Shown here: piece after piece, positions 7,779-17,500 of the stretch
How the letters are laid out: every line of letters begins with the position of its first letter
Numbering within the stretch: position 1 is the first letter of the stretch
Assembly: GCF_049310885.1 (NCBI RefSeq)
Contig: NZ_JBMDYO010000001.1
Location: 1-64,000 of the forward strand
Source of the DNA: CAYZJV01 sp049310885
Lineage (GTDB): Bacteria > Spirochaetota > Spirochaetia > Sphaerochaetales > Sphaerochaetaceae
Direction: 5' to 3'
DNA: 64,000 nt
Made by a program: the position numbers and the translations under genes
The notes under the pieces: generated by a model
The model's input: only the letters and a program-made list of their open reading frames with translations
Databases searched by the model: none
What the model was told of the DNA's origin: nothing

Positions 7779-8054
7779 TCATTGGTTAATCAGGATAGTA
7801 AGTATTGTACGATAGTATGACTCTTTCATAGTATCGTACAACTCCCACTTCTCAACGTGCCTTACTAAACTGCTCGTATTCATCGTCAAAGTTTTTATAG
7901 CACCCGACGAATCGGCTGGTATCGGCTGTAGTGTTGGGCGTTCTGGTGCTTGTACGGAGAACAGTGGTATTTCCAAAGGCTCACTCGGAGGAACGGTCTG
8001 ACACCCTGTTAAAATCAGCAACGATATCATTAGCAATACTGATAATCTCTTCAT
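7779..8054 (-). CDS. Rz1-like outer-membrane spanin lipoprotein
   Basis: The start at 8054 (91 residues) follows GAGGAGG with a 9-nt spacer. It opens with a lipoprotein signal MKRLSVLLMISLLILTGC, giving Cys18 as the lipidated residue, then a proline-rich mature part (PPSEP, APERPTLQPIP). Its first 74 bases overlap the end of the membrane-anchored coiled-coil gene 7981-8304 in another frame. That overlap architecture is typical of Rz/Rz1 spanin pairs, which fuse inner and outer membranes in the last step of phage lysis. The mature part is longer than lambda Rz1. It is the last gene of the late operon; the restriction gene begins 55 bp further on. Confidence 0.75.
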   Translation of the reverse strand: MKRLSVLLMISLLILTGCQTVPPSEPLEIPLFSVQAPERPTLQPIPADSSGAIKTLTMNTSSLVRHVEKWELYDTMKESYYRTILTILINQ

Positions 8055-8304
8055 CTGTCTCCGCCTCCTCAATTCCCTTTTCAAACTGCTTATGATCTTC
8101 CTCAATCTCTTCCATGGCTTCTGAAGCTTCTGTAAAGTGCTCTTGGTTGATCTTGTAGATTTCAGTCTGCTTTTTCTGTTGAACAATCTGTTGTTCTTGT
8201 TCAAGGATCTTTACATCCTTTTTCTTGTTCTTCCGTTTCTCAATCCCAAGCAGAGTTAGAAGAATTGCAAACACAGCTCCAATTACTCCCATGACTATTT
8301 CCAT
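7981..8304 (-). CDS. Rz-like inner-membrane spanin
   Basis: This 107-residue protein has one N-terminal membrane segment (about residues 4-22, IVMGVIGAVFAILLTLLGI) followed by basic residues and a long, highly charged predicted coiled coil rich in E, Q and K. This is the i-spanin plan: inner-membrane anchor plus periplasmic coiled coil. The downstream lipoprotein gene starts inside its 3-prime end. It could instead be an unrelated small coiled-coil membrane protein, but the overlap with a lipoprotein gene and the neighbouring holin-like genes favour the spanin reading. Ribosome site GGAGG upstream of the ATG. Confidence 0.7.
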   Translation of the reverse strand: MEIVMGVIGAVFAILLTLLGIEKRKNKKKDVKILEQEQQIVQQKKQTEIYKINQEHFTEASEAMEEIEEDHKQFEKGIEEAETDEEIISIANDIVADFNRVSDRSSE

Positions 8305-8325
8305 GCTGTCCTCCAGTTTGAGTAC

Positions 8326-8523
8326 TTATTGAGTACTGTTGAGTTTCTTCACTTTCTCGATGGCCGAATTGGTTCCGATCGAAGCAATCAACCCGAGATA
8401 GAACGGACTGAAGTGAATTAGGAACTTGGTGAAAGCATCCATATTGAACACTTCGAACCATGACCCGATACACCCAATTGCAAATGAAATAATCAAGATT
8501 ATCAACGTTATCTTCTTCGCCAT
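8326..8523 (-). CDS. Small two-helix membrane protein, putative holin
   Basis: The ATG at 8523 (65 residues) follows GGGAGGGAGG. The protein has two hydrophobic segments (about residues 4-24 and 35-52) separated by a short acidic loop and a basic tail, a plan common to class II holins. It starts 1 nt after the stop of the preceding gene and lies 21 nt before the spanin pair, so a role in membrane permeabilisation at lysis is likely from context. No sequence-specific family is recognised. Confidence 0.6.
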   Translation of the reverse strand: MAKKITLIILIISFAIGCIGSWFEVFNMDAFTKFLIHFSPFYLGLIASIGTNSAIEKVKKLNSTQ

Positions 8524-8524
8524 A

Positions 8525-8842
8525 TTACTCCTCCCTCCCGCTTTTAAATCCTTCAACCGTACATTCGGTGAAATAGTCATCCATGACTTTGTCTTGGATC
8601 TCTGAATCCCCATTGATCGAGTTCTTCCGGAAAGCTTCAAATATTACCTTGTCGTTCTTTAGTCCGATAGTTAGTCCCGCAGCAATCCGATCCACTAATT
8701 TGAACAACTTTCCGACATCCTCTCTCAACTCTTTGATCTCATCATTCTTCTTTGAATTCTTGGATATGAGAGTTATTACCAGTGGACCGTTTACCAGAGT
8801 AATGACTCCAGTAATGATTGCTACTTGGACCATATCGCTCAT
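8525..8842 (-). CDS. Membrane-anchored coiled-coil protein, possible holin or holin partner
   Basis: The ATG at 8842 (105 residues) follows GGAGG. A single N-terminal hydrophobic helix (about residues 6-27) is followed by a short coiled coil (KKNDEIKELREDVGKL) and an acidic tail. The gene lies between a tail-type small gene and the two-helix holin candidate in a tightly packed lysis cassette. Its function is inferred from position only; it might regulate the holin or anchor a lysis complex. Confidence 0.5.
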   Translation of the reverse strand: MSDMVQVAIITGVITLVNGPLVITLISKNSKKNDEIKELREDVGKLFKLVDRIAAGLTIGLKNDKVIFEAFRKNSINGDSEIQDKVMDDYFTECTVEGFKSGREE

Positions 8843-8844
8843 GC

Positions 8845-9084
8845 TCAGCCTCCAACCACACCGAGTTCCAAAATGAAGGCTTTCAACTCTTCGACTGTTT
8901 TCCCTTCGCACATTTGAGGAAGGTCACGAAGCCAGTTACGCCTCTCAACAAACTGTGTGGTGTCTGTTCCATCAACCAATGCGTTCTGGAGGTTTATATC
9001 ATTCTTCTTGAACTCTTCTTCACGCCATGCCCTGATTCGCTCCTGAGTGATAACGAGGGCTTTCTCTGGGTTAATTTTCAGCAT
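8845..9084 (-). CDS. Small tail-assembly-type protein
   Basis: The ATG at 9084 (79 residues) follows GGAGG. The segment RIRAWREEEFKKNDINLQ followed by FVERRNWLRDLP resembles the small proteins encoded after phage tail fibres, where an xxWRxxxLxxxD...RxxLRDxP pattern recurs (tail assembly chaperone-like). It overlaps the preceding gene by 14 nt and stops 2 nt before the next start, so the genes are co-translated. Confidence 0.55.
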   Translation of the reverse strand: MLKINPEKALVITQERIRAWREEEFKKNDINLQNALVDGTDTTQFVERRNWLRDLPQMCEGKTVEELKAFILELGVVGG

Positions 9085-9358
9085 CGGGTACCTCCACTTC
9101 TGATTCCAGTTCTTCCAACTCTTCAAAGGTGTTGTACTGTGAACCATAGCCATCTGGTTCACCCCACTCTTCCGGAATCTCCCATGCATCACGAAAGGTT
9201 CTGTCTGATGGGATTTCAGAGTTTTCTACCAGCCAGAAGGGGAGTCCTGTAGGCACATCCTTTAACGCAATAGTCTCAATCGAATGGTTCGACAAAGCTT
9301 CTTTTGTGGGAATTACCACACAAACAGAATTGTCATCATTTTTATACACTGCCTTCAT
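9071..9358 (-). CDS. Small phage protein encoded after the tail fibre
   Basis: The ATG at 9358 (95 residues) follows GAGGTG. The protein is acidic. It contains VVIPTKEAL, LKDVPTGLPFWLVE and EIPSDRTFRDAW, a signature I recall in short phage proteins that sit next to tail-fibre genes; their role is unknown (tail-fibre assembly suspected). The start lies 7 nt after the fibre stop codon. Confidence 0.55.
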   Translation of the reverse strand: MKAVYKNDDNSVCVVIPTKEALSNHSIETIALKDVPTGLPFWLVENSEIPSDRTFRDAWEIPEEWGEPDGYGSQYNTFEELEELESEVEVPDAEN

Positions 9359-9365
9359 ATTCACC

Positions 9366-12300
9366 TCACTCAAAAATTGCAACATACCCATAGGAGCAGT
9401 CCCTATAAACATTTGAAGTAGTATAATATCCGTGTGATACTAACACCGACCCAAGGGTAATTGCCTCCAATTTAGAAATTCTTAAATCATATGCGTTTTC
9501 GTTTGCATCAGCGTCTTGTCTTGACCCTGTAGTGACAGCATAGTTGGTAGACTTCATGGGGACGGCAAAATTTATCCGATACCGGCCTTCCCCCGCATCG
9601 ACAACGGTGCTGACATTTCTACTTGCACGAGGAGAAACTACCCCAACCCCATTAAAATTCACCCACGCTCGACACCCATACATTGGTTTGCCATCAAGGT
9701 CTAAGTTGTTGAAATATCCTCCAACAAAAGGCTCGTTGGCACTACCAATTAAATGGAAATCCATTTCCGGGCTATCAGGGTGTGTCTTCGGCAGAATGGA
9801 AGAAACTCTTATGCTCCGTTGTGCAACGGATAAGGTTATTCCAGCTGTATTAAAACTCTCATACACGCCTTGGGTTGAGCCGTCTTCTCCCCATTTGGTT
9901 ATGGTCTTATCCCCAGCTTCCGAAGTCCCAAACGATACACTGTTCGCATTCAGAACAACTGACTGGACGGTGAAGGTTTCGGGTGAACCTCCAACTTCTT
10001 CTATGGTTATACTTCCAGTTGCTGGTTGTCTTATACCCTCTGTGAGTGTTTGGATAACAGCATTGTTAAAGGCGACATCACCCTTCATAAAGTTTAGATT
10101 TGAGGTATGCACCCAAGACTGTGGAGATGATAGTGAGAAGGCTTCATTACGATATTGCCCCGGAGAAATTACTCCATACGTGTTGTTTGTGTAACGCAAG
10201 AGAACACCGGGACCAGCTACGGTATAGAAGTAGTAATACGCATTTTTTACATATGTGTAATAATTTTTATCTCTCGACTCTTCACCCCGCAACCATATGG
10301 AATATGTTTCACCGGGTGTGCAATAAAAGGAATATGTGAAGGTGTTAAATTCTGGGTAGGTAGTCATTGAATTATTGCTTGCATCCCTAACAACAGTCCC
10401 TGGATTTGAAGCGGCACTGTTAACATTCGTATGAATTGGATTTTTTACTATTGAAACAAGTCCATCATAAATTGTGCTTTGCATCGCCGCATCAAACTTT
10501 ATAGTTATGTAATAACATCCTGCTGGCACAGTAAAAGCCGAGTGTAAAAGATAATAATTTTCATTTCTATATGAACTTTGATCCAAGCGTGAACTGGTTG
10601 AAATTAACCCTCTAGAAGTGCTACTTGGCAATCTTGAAATTCCATTAAAAGCAACACCTTTATAAGAACCACTAGCACTATTTATTGTTCCATTTGTTGA
10701 CACAGTAGATAATTCACCATATAACTCATCCGTACTCCACAACTCTTTGGTTGTGGGGATAGTTATAGTTGCTCCATTCTGACCTTTAACCGTCTCAAAA
10801 GCCTCATGTTTTACACTACCTTCAAATTCACCAGTACCAACAATTCTAACCAATCCACTTGTCGGATTGATTTCAAAGCCAATAGTACCATCGTAGGAAG
10901 ATTGAATTATCGGGTTCGTAGCACCATCATTATAGTCTATCAGAAACCTATAAAGGCCTCTAATTATCTCCAGCCGTCTAGTAGTAATATTGTTCGCAAA
11001 GAAATCAACTGTAGCTAGGCTTTCAAAGAACTGTTGCACACCCAAAGCTTGCGCCCACAAACTCATTTCGCCCAAGTCTTCTTCTGCCAAGATGTCCATG
11101 AATTTGTCTTTGGTGAATATATCGCTAGGAATAGGAGTTATCAAAGTCTCTTGTTGAATAGTAGCTCCATCTTTTTTGAACCGACCGATAATCCATTGTA
11201 CTGAGGTTGAATTGTAACCAACATAAGTCTTCCACTCGATTATCTTCGCCGTAGCATTGGGGAACATTCTCACGAATTGAACATCACTTCCATCGAAACT
11301 TATATACCCCTGCCCTTCGCTACTTACAAGGTCTTGAGAGTATGTAGGTACACGGTACTCTTCTCCATTGATATCTAGCTTTCCACCGACAACCGATAGC
11401 GTAGTGCCGGAGGATTGGAGTGAAGGTCTAATAGTAGGACCAATTATAACTGTTTTGGATTCTAAAAGTTTTTCATCTGCTTCATGTAGAGTATCAGGCT
11501 TTAGAGTTGCGAATGTTTTAAGGCTCGGGGCGTACCATGTATATGGCCCTGTTTCTCCCATGAGTTCGTTGTTATAACATATTTGTGGTGATACTCCACC
11601 ATATAGTGTGGTTGTAAGTGACTGATCGCTATAAAGATGATAGGCGGCTCCTGTTGTTCCACCACCTCTTAAATAAATTGCAAATCCCATACTAGACATT
11701 GTATGGAGACATCCGCCAAACATTCTTGAATACATTTCAGACAATTCATGAATTGTCCAAAAGTATTCTGCCCCTCCCCAACCTCCAAAATTTGCTTTTA
11801 CTTTTAGAGTAAGATTTCCTTTGTGTGTAGAAGTATTCCAATCTGGTGGAGCTAATTCAGAATAAGACCTTTTAACCATGATATCTCTCATCACGGTTTG
11901 GTCTCCAGACTTTATTACGACTGGATATAATTTATCACTATCTCCGTATATTATTATGTCTGCTTTATATTTATACCCATATTGACTATCCCTTGCATTC
12001 AAATCGTCTTGTACAACATTCACCGCTTCCCAAGAGTTATCACAAACCGGAGTGGTATATTTAGTGTCGGCAGGATTTTTATAGACAATCTTGCTCCGTG
12101 TCCAAAGGTATTTACCAGTGGACCACGTAGGAGGAGAAGTAGCCCAGATTCCTCCAGTCTGAGTTGTCTTTGAAGTGGACAAATAATACTCTTCCGTTAT
12201 GCTTTCCACACCCTGTCCAATTGGACCTGTACTACCAGCTTCCCCCTTACCTCCAGTGATGCAAGCAGGATTAGTATAGGTTGGGTCTCCCACACTGTAC

Positions 12301-14588
12301 GTAGTTTTTGTACGTGACCAGATATACTTTCCATCTTCCCACGCTGGAGAATTAGTAGTCCACCCTGTAGTTGGTGCCGTGGTACTGGAAGTGCTGATTG
12401 CATATTCAACATCTACAGAGGTTATTGAAGTACCAGTAGGACCTGTATCCCCTGTCTCACCTTTTACCTTAACCCATTTATACCTTGTAGGATCAGAACT
12501 ATCACCTTCGGTGTGGTCGGTGTACGTTCCTATATAGAGCTTCCCGGAAGAGACTGTTGTGCTAAAACCACTTGTTCCAGTGTCGTTGTTTGCCCAAGCC
12601 GTATGGAAGTATGCGGTAAGACCATCAGCACCAGTTTGTCCTGGAATGCCCTGCGCCCCGTCTGCACCTTTTATCAACGTCCATTTGTAGACCGACCAGA
12701 CGCCACTGTCGGCCGGGGTCTGATCCACGTACATGCCGATATAGGTTGCTGTGGAGAAGTGTGACACGGAGAAGTTTTCTCCATTAGAGCCAGTGGCGTA
12801 GGCTATATGAGTGTAACTGGATACTCCATCGTCACCTTTGGGTCCTTCAATTCCTTGGTCTCCTTGAGGACCTTGAATACCCTGTAACCCTTGTGGTCCC
12901 TGTTCTCCGGTTTCCCCTTTGATTTTCTTCCATGTGTAATCGGCAGGGTATGGACTATCTCCTTCTGTGAAATCCACGTATTGCCCTAGATAATCGCCTA
13001 CAGTTTCCCCATCATTCGCTGTGAATGTTACCCCACCATCATCCGAGTACTTTAAGTGAAGGTATGATGTTTCACCGTTTTCACCATCCACACCGGGAAT
13101 ACCTTGATTCCCTTGTGGCCCTTGTGCGCCTTCTATGAGAACCCATGTGTAAAGGGTTTTATCAGTGCTGTCCGTGGGGTCATTGTCTACATATGTACCG
13201 ATATAAGCTCCACCAACATCATTCATGCCAGTACCATCTGAATAGTCTGAATACTTTACGTGGAAGTATGAAGGCTGTCCGTCTGCCCCAGCGGGACCTT
13301 GCGTTCCTTGGTCTCCTTGAGGCCCTTGGATTCCTTGTGGTCCTTGCTCCCCTTGTTCGCCTTTTATCTTTTTCCAAACATATACGGATGGATCTGAACT
13401 GTCGGCTTCTGTATGATCTACGTATTGACCGAGGTAGTCCCCGACATCCTCACCGTTGTTTGCTGTGAAAGTAGTTCCACCATCATTGGAGTATTTAATA
13501 TGCAGATAAGATGAGACACCGTCCGGTCCCATAGGACCTTGGATTCCCTGTTCTCCATTCTCGCCTTTAACAAGTACCCACGTATAGTCAGCAGGATCTT
13601 CACTGTCATCCGAACTGGAATCAACATAGGTCCCCATGTATTTCCCTGGGACTTCTCCAAGAAAATCTGTGAATGTGGCTCCATTGTCGTTGGAATATTT
13701 CAGGTGGAAATAAGAAGGTTGTCCATCTGCTCCAGGAGGTCCTTGTATACCTTGTTCTCCTGGGGGTCCTGGAACTTCTTCGGACAACGTTACAAAGCCA
13801 CTCTTTGAATAATACATGGTATCGCTGTACTGATACCGGAACCTACACAGAAAAGAAGCAGATCCATAAATCAGATCGTCATGCGATACAGTGATGGTCT
13901 TCCCAGACAAATCCACACCATCACGCCAAGAGGAATCAGCCACCCTATCCTCTGAGACACGCGCCCATTCGAATGCTGAACTATCGTATTCATTTGTTAC
14001 ATCCTCACCTTCACGCAAGAGCATAACTGAAAGTGTCGTAGGCGTGTTGTCGAGTGGGACAGTTATCCCTGTGGAGCTATTCACCACTACTTCGAACTTT
14101 ATTCGCCAGTCCAATCCCCCAAGCATCCCCGTCGTAAATCGAAAAAACTGCTCCTCCAATAATGAGGATGTCCTATACAGCTCGTCGAACAAACCGCTCA
14201 TATAAAGGTGTGAGTCTATATCAGATCCAAGTGTCATATCGCTCAAAAGCACATCCAGAAATGAAGAGAGATTTTGGTAGGCTACAAGATATTCTTGATA
14301 TCCTTCCTGTTCGGTCACACCCCATTCTTCAGCCTTCGAGACCAAGATTCCATGGTTGGATTCAATGATCTTGTATTCCCTTTCTAGAATGAGCTTTTCT
14401 GAAACAGTCACATGATTGTCCGCACCTATAAGAGAAACTTGAGCTTTAATCTCCGCCGTATCACGCTTGATTAGTTGAGCATCGAGTTGTTGTCTTAAGG
14501 TTGAAACCGAATCCTTTTTCAATCCCTTCAGTTCAACCACTTCATCTACAATCAGGGATCTTCCTGCGTTGTTGTACTGTTTGCTCAT
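9366..14588 (-). CDS. Tail fibre / receptor-binding protein with collagen-like repeats
   Basis: A 1740-residue virion protein expected to project from the tail and bind the cell surface. Residues 1-260 are a virion-attachment part (helical start, then beta-rich). Residues about 265-785 contain eight modules, each opening with Gly-X-Y collagen-like triplets (GEQGIQGPPGADG and variants). In the first six the triplets are followed by a 50-residue beta unit (SYFHxKYS...GxYxGxYVDxxxxDS...YxWxxIKG); the last two use a different unit (YxxSTSxTTxxxxWxxxxPxW). The remainder is beta-rich, ending in a probable trimeric receptor-binding tip (VVSPRASRNVSTVVDAG...). It overlaps the giant upstream gene by 4 nt (ATGA). 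The fibre assembly genes follow it. Confidence 0.85.
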   Translation of the reverse strand: MSKQYNNAGRSLIVDEVVELKGLKKDSVSTLRQQLDAQLIKRDTAEIKAQVSLIGADNHVTVSEKLILEREYKIIESNHGILVSKAEEWGVTEQEGYQEYLVAYQNLSSFLDVLLSDMTLGSDIDSHLYMSGLFDELYRTSSLLEEQFFRFTTGMLGGLDWRIKFEVVVNSSTGITVPLDNTPTTLSVMLLREGEDVTNEYDSSAFEWARVSEDRVADSSWRDGVDLSGKTITVSHDDLIYGSASFLCRFRYQYSDTMYYSKSGFVTLSEEVPGPPGEQGIQGPPGADGQPSYFHLKYSNDNGATFTDFLGEVPGKYMGTYVDSSSDDSEDPADYTWVLVKGENGEQGIQGPMGPDGVSSYLHIKYSNDGGTTFTANNGEDVGDYLGQYVDHTEADSSDPSVYVWKKIKGEQGEQGPQGIQGPQGDQGTQGPAGADGQPSYFHVKYSDYSDGTGMNDVGGAYIGTYVDNDPTDSTDKTLYTWVLIEGAQGPQGNQGIPGVDGENGETSYLHLKYSDDGGVTFTANDGETVGDYLGQYVDFTEGDSPYPADYTWKKIKGETGEQGPQGLQGIQGPQGDQGIEGPKGDDGVSSYTHIAYATGSNGENFSVSHFSTATYIGMYVDQTPADSGVWSVYKWTLIKGADGAQGIPGQTGADGLTAYFHTAWANNDTGTSGFSTTVSSGKLYIGTYTDHTEGDSSDPTRYKWVKVKGETGDTGPTGTSITSVDVEYAISTSSTTAPTTGWTTNSPAWEDGKYIWSRTKTTYSVGDPTYTNPACITGGKGEAGSTGPIGQGVESITEEYYLSTSKTTQTGGIWATSPPTWSTGKYLWTRSKIVYKNPADTKYTTPVCDNSWEAVNVVQDDLNARDSQYGYKYKADIIIYGDSDKLYPVVIKSGDQTVMRDIMVKRSYSELAPPDWNTSTHKGNLTLKVKANFGGWGGAEYFWTIHELSEMYSRMFGGCLHTMSSMGFAIYLRGGGTTGAAYHLYSDQSLTTTLYGGVSPQICYNNELMGETGPYTWYAPSLKTFATLKPDTLHEADEKLLESKTVIIGPTIRPSLQSSGTTLSVVGGKLDINGEEYRVPTYSQDLVSSEGQGYISFDGSDVQFVRMFPNATAKIIEWKTYVGYNSTSVQWIIGRFKKDGATIQQETLITPIPSDIFTKDKFMDILAEEDLGEMSLWAQALGVQQFFESLATVDFFANNITTRRLEIIRGLYRFLIDYNDGATNPIIQSSYDGTIGFEINPTSGLVRIVGTGEFEGSVKHEAFETVKGQNGATITIPTTKELWSTDELYGELSTVSTNGTINSASGSYKGVAFNGISRLPSSTSRGLISTSSRLDQSSYRNENYYLLHSAFTVPAGCYYITIKFDAAMQSTIYDGLVSIVKNPIHTNVNSAASNPGTVVRDASNNSMTTYPEFNTFTYSFYCTPGETYSIWLRGEESRDKNYYTYVKNAYYYFYTVAGPGVLLRYTNNTYGVISPGQYRNEAFSLSSPQSWVHTSNLNFMKGDVAFNNAVIQTLTEGIRQPATGSITIEEVGGSPETFTVQSVVLNANSVSFGTSEAGDKTITKWGEDGSTQGVYESFNTAGITLSVAQRSIRVSSILPKTHPDSPEMDFHLIGSANEPFVGGYFNNLDLDGKPMYGCRAWVNFNGVGVVSPRASRNVSTVVDAGEGRYRINFAVPMKSTNYAVTTGSRQDADANENAYDLRISKLEAITLGSVLVSHGYYTTSNVYRDCSYGYVAIFE
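12225..13795 (-). repeat. Coding repeats: eight collagen-like modules in the tail fibre
   Basis: Eight tandem modules of roughly 65-80 codons, each with a Gly-X-Y run rich in Gln, Pro, Glu and Asp, then a beta unit. Modules 2 and 4, and 1 and 3, are closest in sequence, suggesting duplication of a two-module block. The repeats could recombine and vary fibre length. Confidence 0.8.
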
Positions 14589-17500
14589 CTAGCCTCCCAT
14601 AGATCACCATATGTCGATCCCAGCAATTCAAACGGATTCTCGTTTTGCAGACTCTTTATTGCCCGGTTGATGAAAGCAGTCGGCAAACCGCCAACCGATC
14701 CAATACCATCCAGTAGATCCCATACCCGCTTATTCATCTTGTCCCAATCCGTAACTGCGGTTCCCATCATTCTTCCGAAGGCAGTCGGTAAATCCACCAA
14801 GTCCCCGCCATAGAAACCACTTACTCCTTGGGAGACGGTATTACCCACGATTGGAAGCGTATAACTTGCAATCATCTTCAAGATTTCTCTTTTTATCCTG
14901 TCCCAATACTTCTCATCATCGTCATCTCCCCTGAAGGCAACTCCTGAGACGAGCATGATCATGCCTCCGGAGATAGCCATATTCATGACTATCCCGAACA
15001 TCTTTCTCAATTCCTTGGGATTCTTGGTTGCGATATATGCCTTTGCACTTGTTGGAAGGTCGTACCAGATCATGTTGATGTACTGGAAAATCTGGTTGGA
15101 GAATAAAAGGAACGCCCTAGTGAAAGGACTCTTCTTGCGTTGGATCGATGATAAATCATTTACGATCGATGTCGGCTGGGTCTCACTGATCAGTTGCGTG
15201 GCTCTATAAGTCGCTTCTTGTTTCAAAGCTTCTTCATCCAAACCATTGGGATTCCTTCGTACGTAAGTGTCATAAGCAGCCAACCAGAGTGTGTTTACTG
15301 CAACTTGGTCCATGATCTGGATGCCTTTCATGCCGATATTTTCATTGAAAGCTTGTATCTTTCTTCCAAGAAAAGAATCGAAATCGGATGCGTTGTACTT
15401 CTCCACCTCGACAGATATCGAACGCTTGAGCATATAAGGACTCATCTCATGGATGAATTTCACCGCCTCTTCATGTGTTTTCGGATTCGACAACCTCAAG
15501 GCCACATTGAAGAGTTCCATGGCGCCGATGTCGCCCCGAAGTGCAGCACTGAAAGAAGGAAGCTGCTTTAACATCGTCAGAAAATTCAATGACAATGCTG
15601 CAACCGCAGCATTCGAGATGATCTTGCTACCGATTCGCTCGATATCATCCAAGATGACTTGGGGAGAACCCACATCGTTCACATACTCCTGAACCACATT
15701 CAGGAACTTTGGTCCGAAATTCATATCGATGATACGTCCTACTGCGCCTCTTGTAAGCAGGTAGTTCATATCACGGGTCCAGTCAGCCCACTTGATGAAA
15801 TGTTCCTGCTTTTTCACTTGGCTGGTAAAGGTATGTGTCACATTCAATTTCAACGGATATATCGCATGGGGATTCACAATTTTTGTGAAGTCCTTATCAA
15901 CGTAACGGATCTTTGATCCTTGAGGACCGACAAGGAGATCGGTCTTACCTTCATCGACTTTCCCATCAGCTACGAAAGTAAAATATCTTTGTCGTCTTCC
16001 AAGGTTTCGGTTGTATACCTCGTAATAGGTATCTCTCATCCGCTCCCAGACTTCATCCCCTCCAAGGGAATCGATCATGTAATCACCCCATTGCTTATCC
16101 TTGTCGGTAAGAGTCCCGATTGCTTCGGCGAGCTGATCAGGTGGAATATTGTTTCCCCGATTGTGAATCAGCTTTTGCGCTCCCATGGGGTTTTGGGAGT
16201 ACACATACAAACCGATAACCTCTCCCTTATGTAACGTCTTCTCTTGGCCGGAAGGCGTTGTATAGGTATAAGATTTCTTCGCCAGATAATCGCTGGTAAT
16301 CTTCAGCTCCTTCATCTTCGCATCGGCATCCTGAAGTCTGCGATAAGATTCCCTGAGTTCTTCAGTCATCCTTTCGTAGGCTTCCCGTACAAGCAGTTGG
16401 TATGCCACACCCTCTTTATTCCCATCCAGCATACGGGCAATCCGTTGCATTTTTCCGATCGAAGCCCGGATAGTATTGAACATCGCATCAAAGATATTCT
16501 CATCGTATGTGTCTCGTTTTTGCGTCAGATCATCTATGATGTCATTCATTAGAGATCCATAACCGGGACCTACTTCAGGTAATTCCCCATAGGTTTGGCG
16601 ATACATCTGGGATGCGATATTCTGGAGTCGGTCCATCCGTTGGAGATTCTTACGCTCCAGCATGACTTTGGCATCCATGCGCATCAAGGAGGCCGCTTCC
16701 AATAGTTTCTCCAACTCACCCAGATTCCATTGGTTAATCTTTCTTCCTTGCTGAATCCAATGGAGGTTTGCCTCGGAGATATACTGGCTCATCTGCTGGG
16801 GAAGAAGCTCCCATCTACCGGGCTTCTGGTTCTGGTCGAGTAGTCGATAGATTGCGTTGAATGATTCTTCAAATGAAGCATCGATGGTATCGGGATTGAA
16901 TTTCACTGTGGCGAGTATTTTCTTGTGCACTCCTTCCAATGCTTCAAGTAGCTTTTGGTTCTCCAACTTGGCCTGTAGTAATTCAACCTTCCTTGCAATC
17001 TTTCGCATCTCAAGGTTTCTAGCAGACAAAGCCCGACGCAATTCGCCAACACGGTTCCGACGATCGGCAAGTTCTCGTTCCAACTGGCCCACCTTCGAAG
17101 CCTGTTTGGACTTCTCGTCAAGCTTTTCAACTAGTTTCCAAGCACGGGCACGTTCTTTGTCCAATGCCGATTGGGTGGATTTCAAAGCCTTCTTTTCATC
17201 TCGGAGACTATCAGATACTTCCTTCAATTCTGATTGAACTTTAGAAAGTTGCTTCTTAGCTTTGCTGATATCCTGATCTTTCTCGGCACCAAGTTTTTTC
17301 AATTCGGCATTGGCCTGTTGTTCCATGGCAATCACACCGTCATGGGTAGCCAACTTCTCCCTGGCGTTATACCGTTCCCGCTTGTCTTTGGTGTTTCGCA
17401 GGTATTCGGCAGCCTGACGGTCTGTCATCTGGTTAAGAAGGAGAGGTTCGTTGAGAGCCTCTTCCATTTGCTCTCCCAACATATCGTAGTAGGCATCCCT

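Noticed and set aside
9366..14588. Diversity-generating retroelement acting on the tail fibre, as in BPP-1
   Set aside because: The structural genes recall BPP-1, but no reverse transcriptase, template repeat or adenine-biased variable repeat pair was seen in the window.
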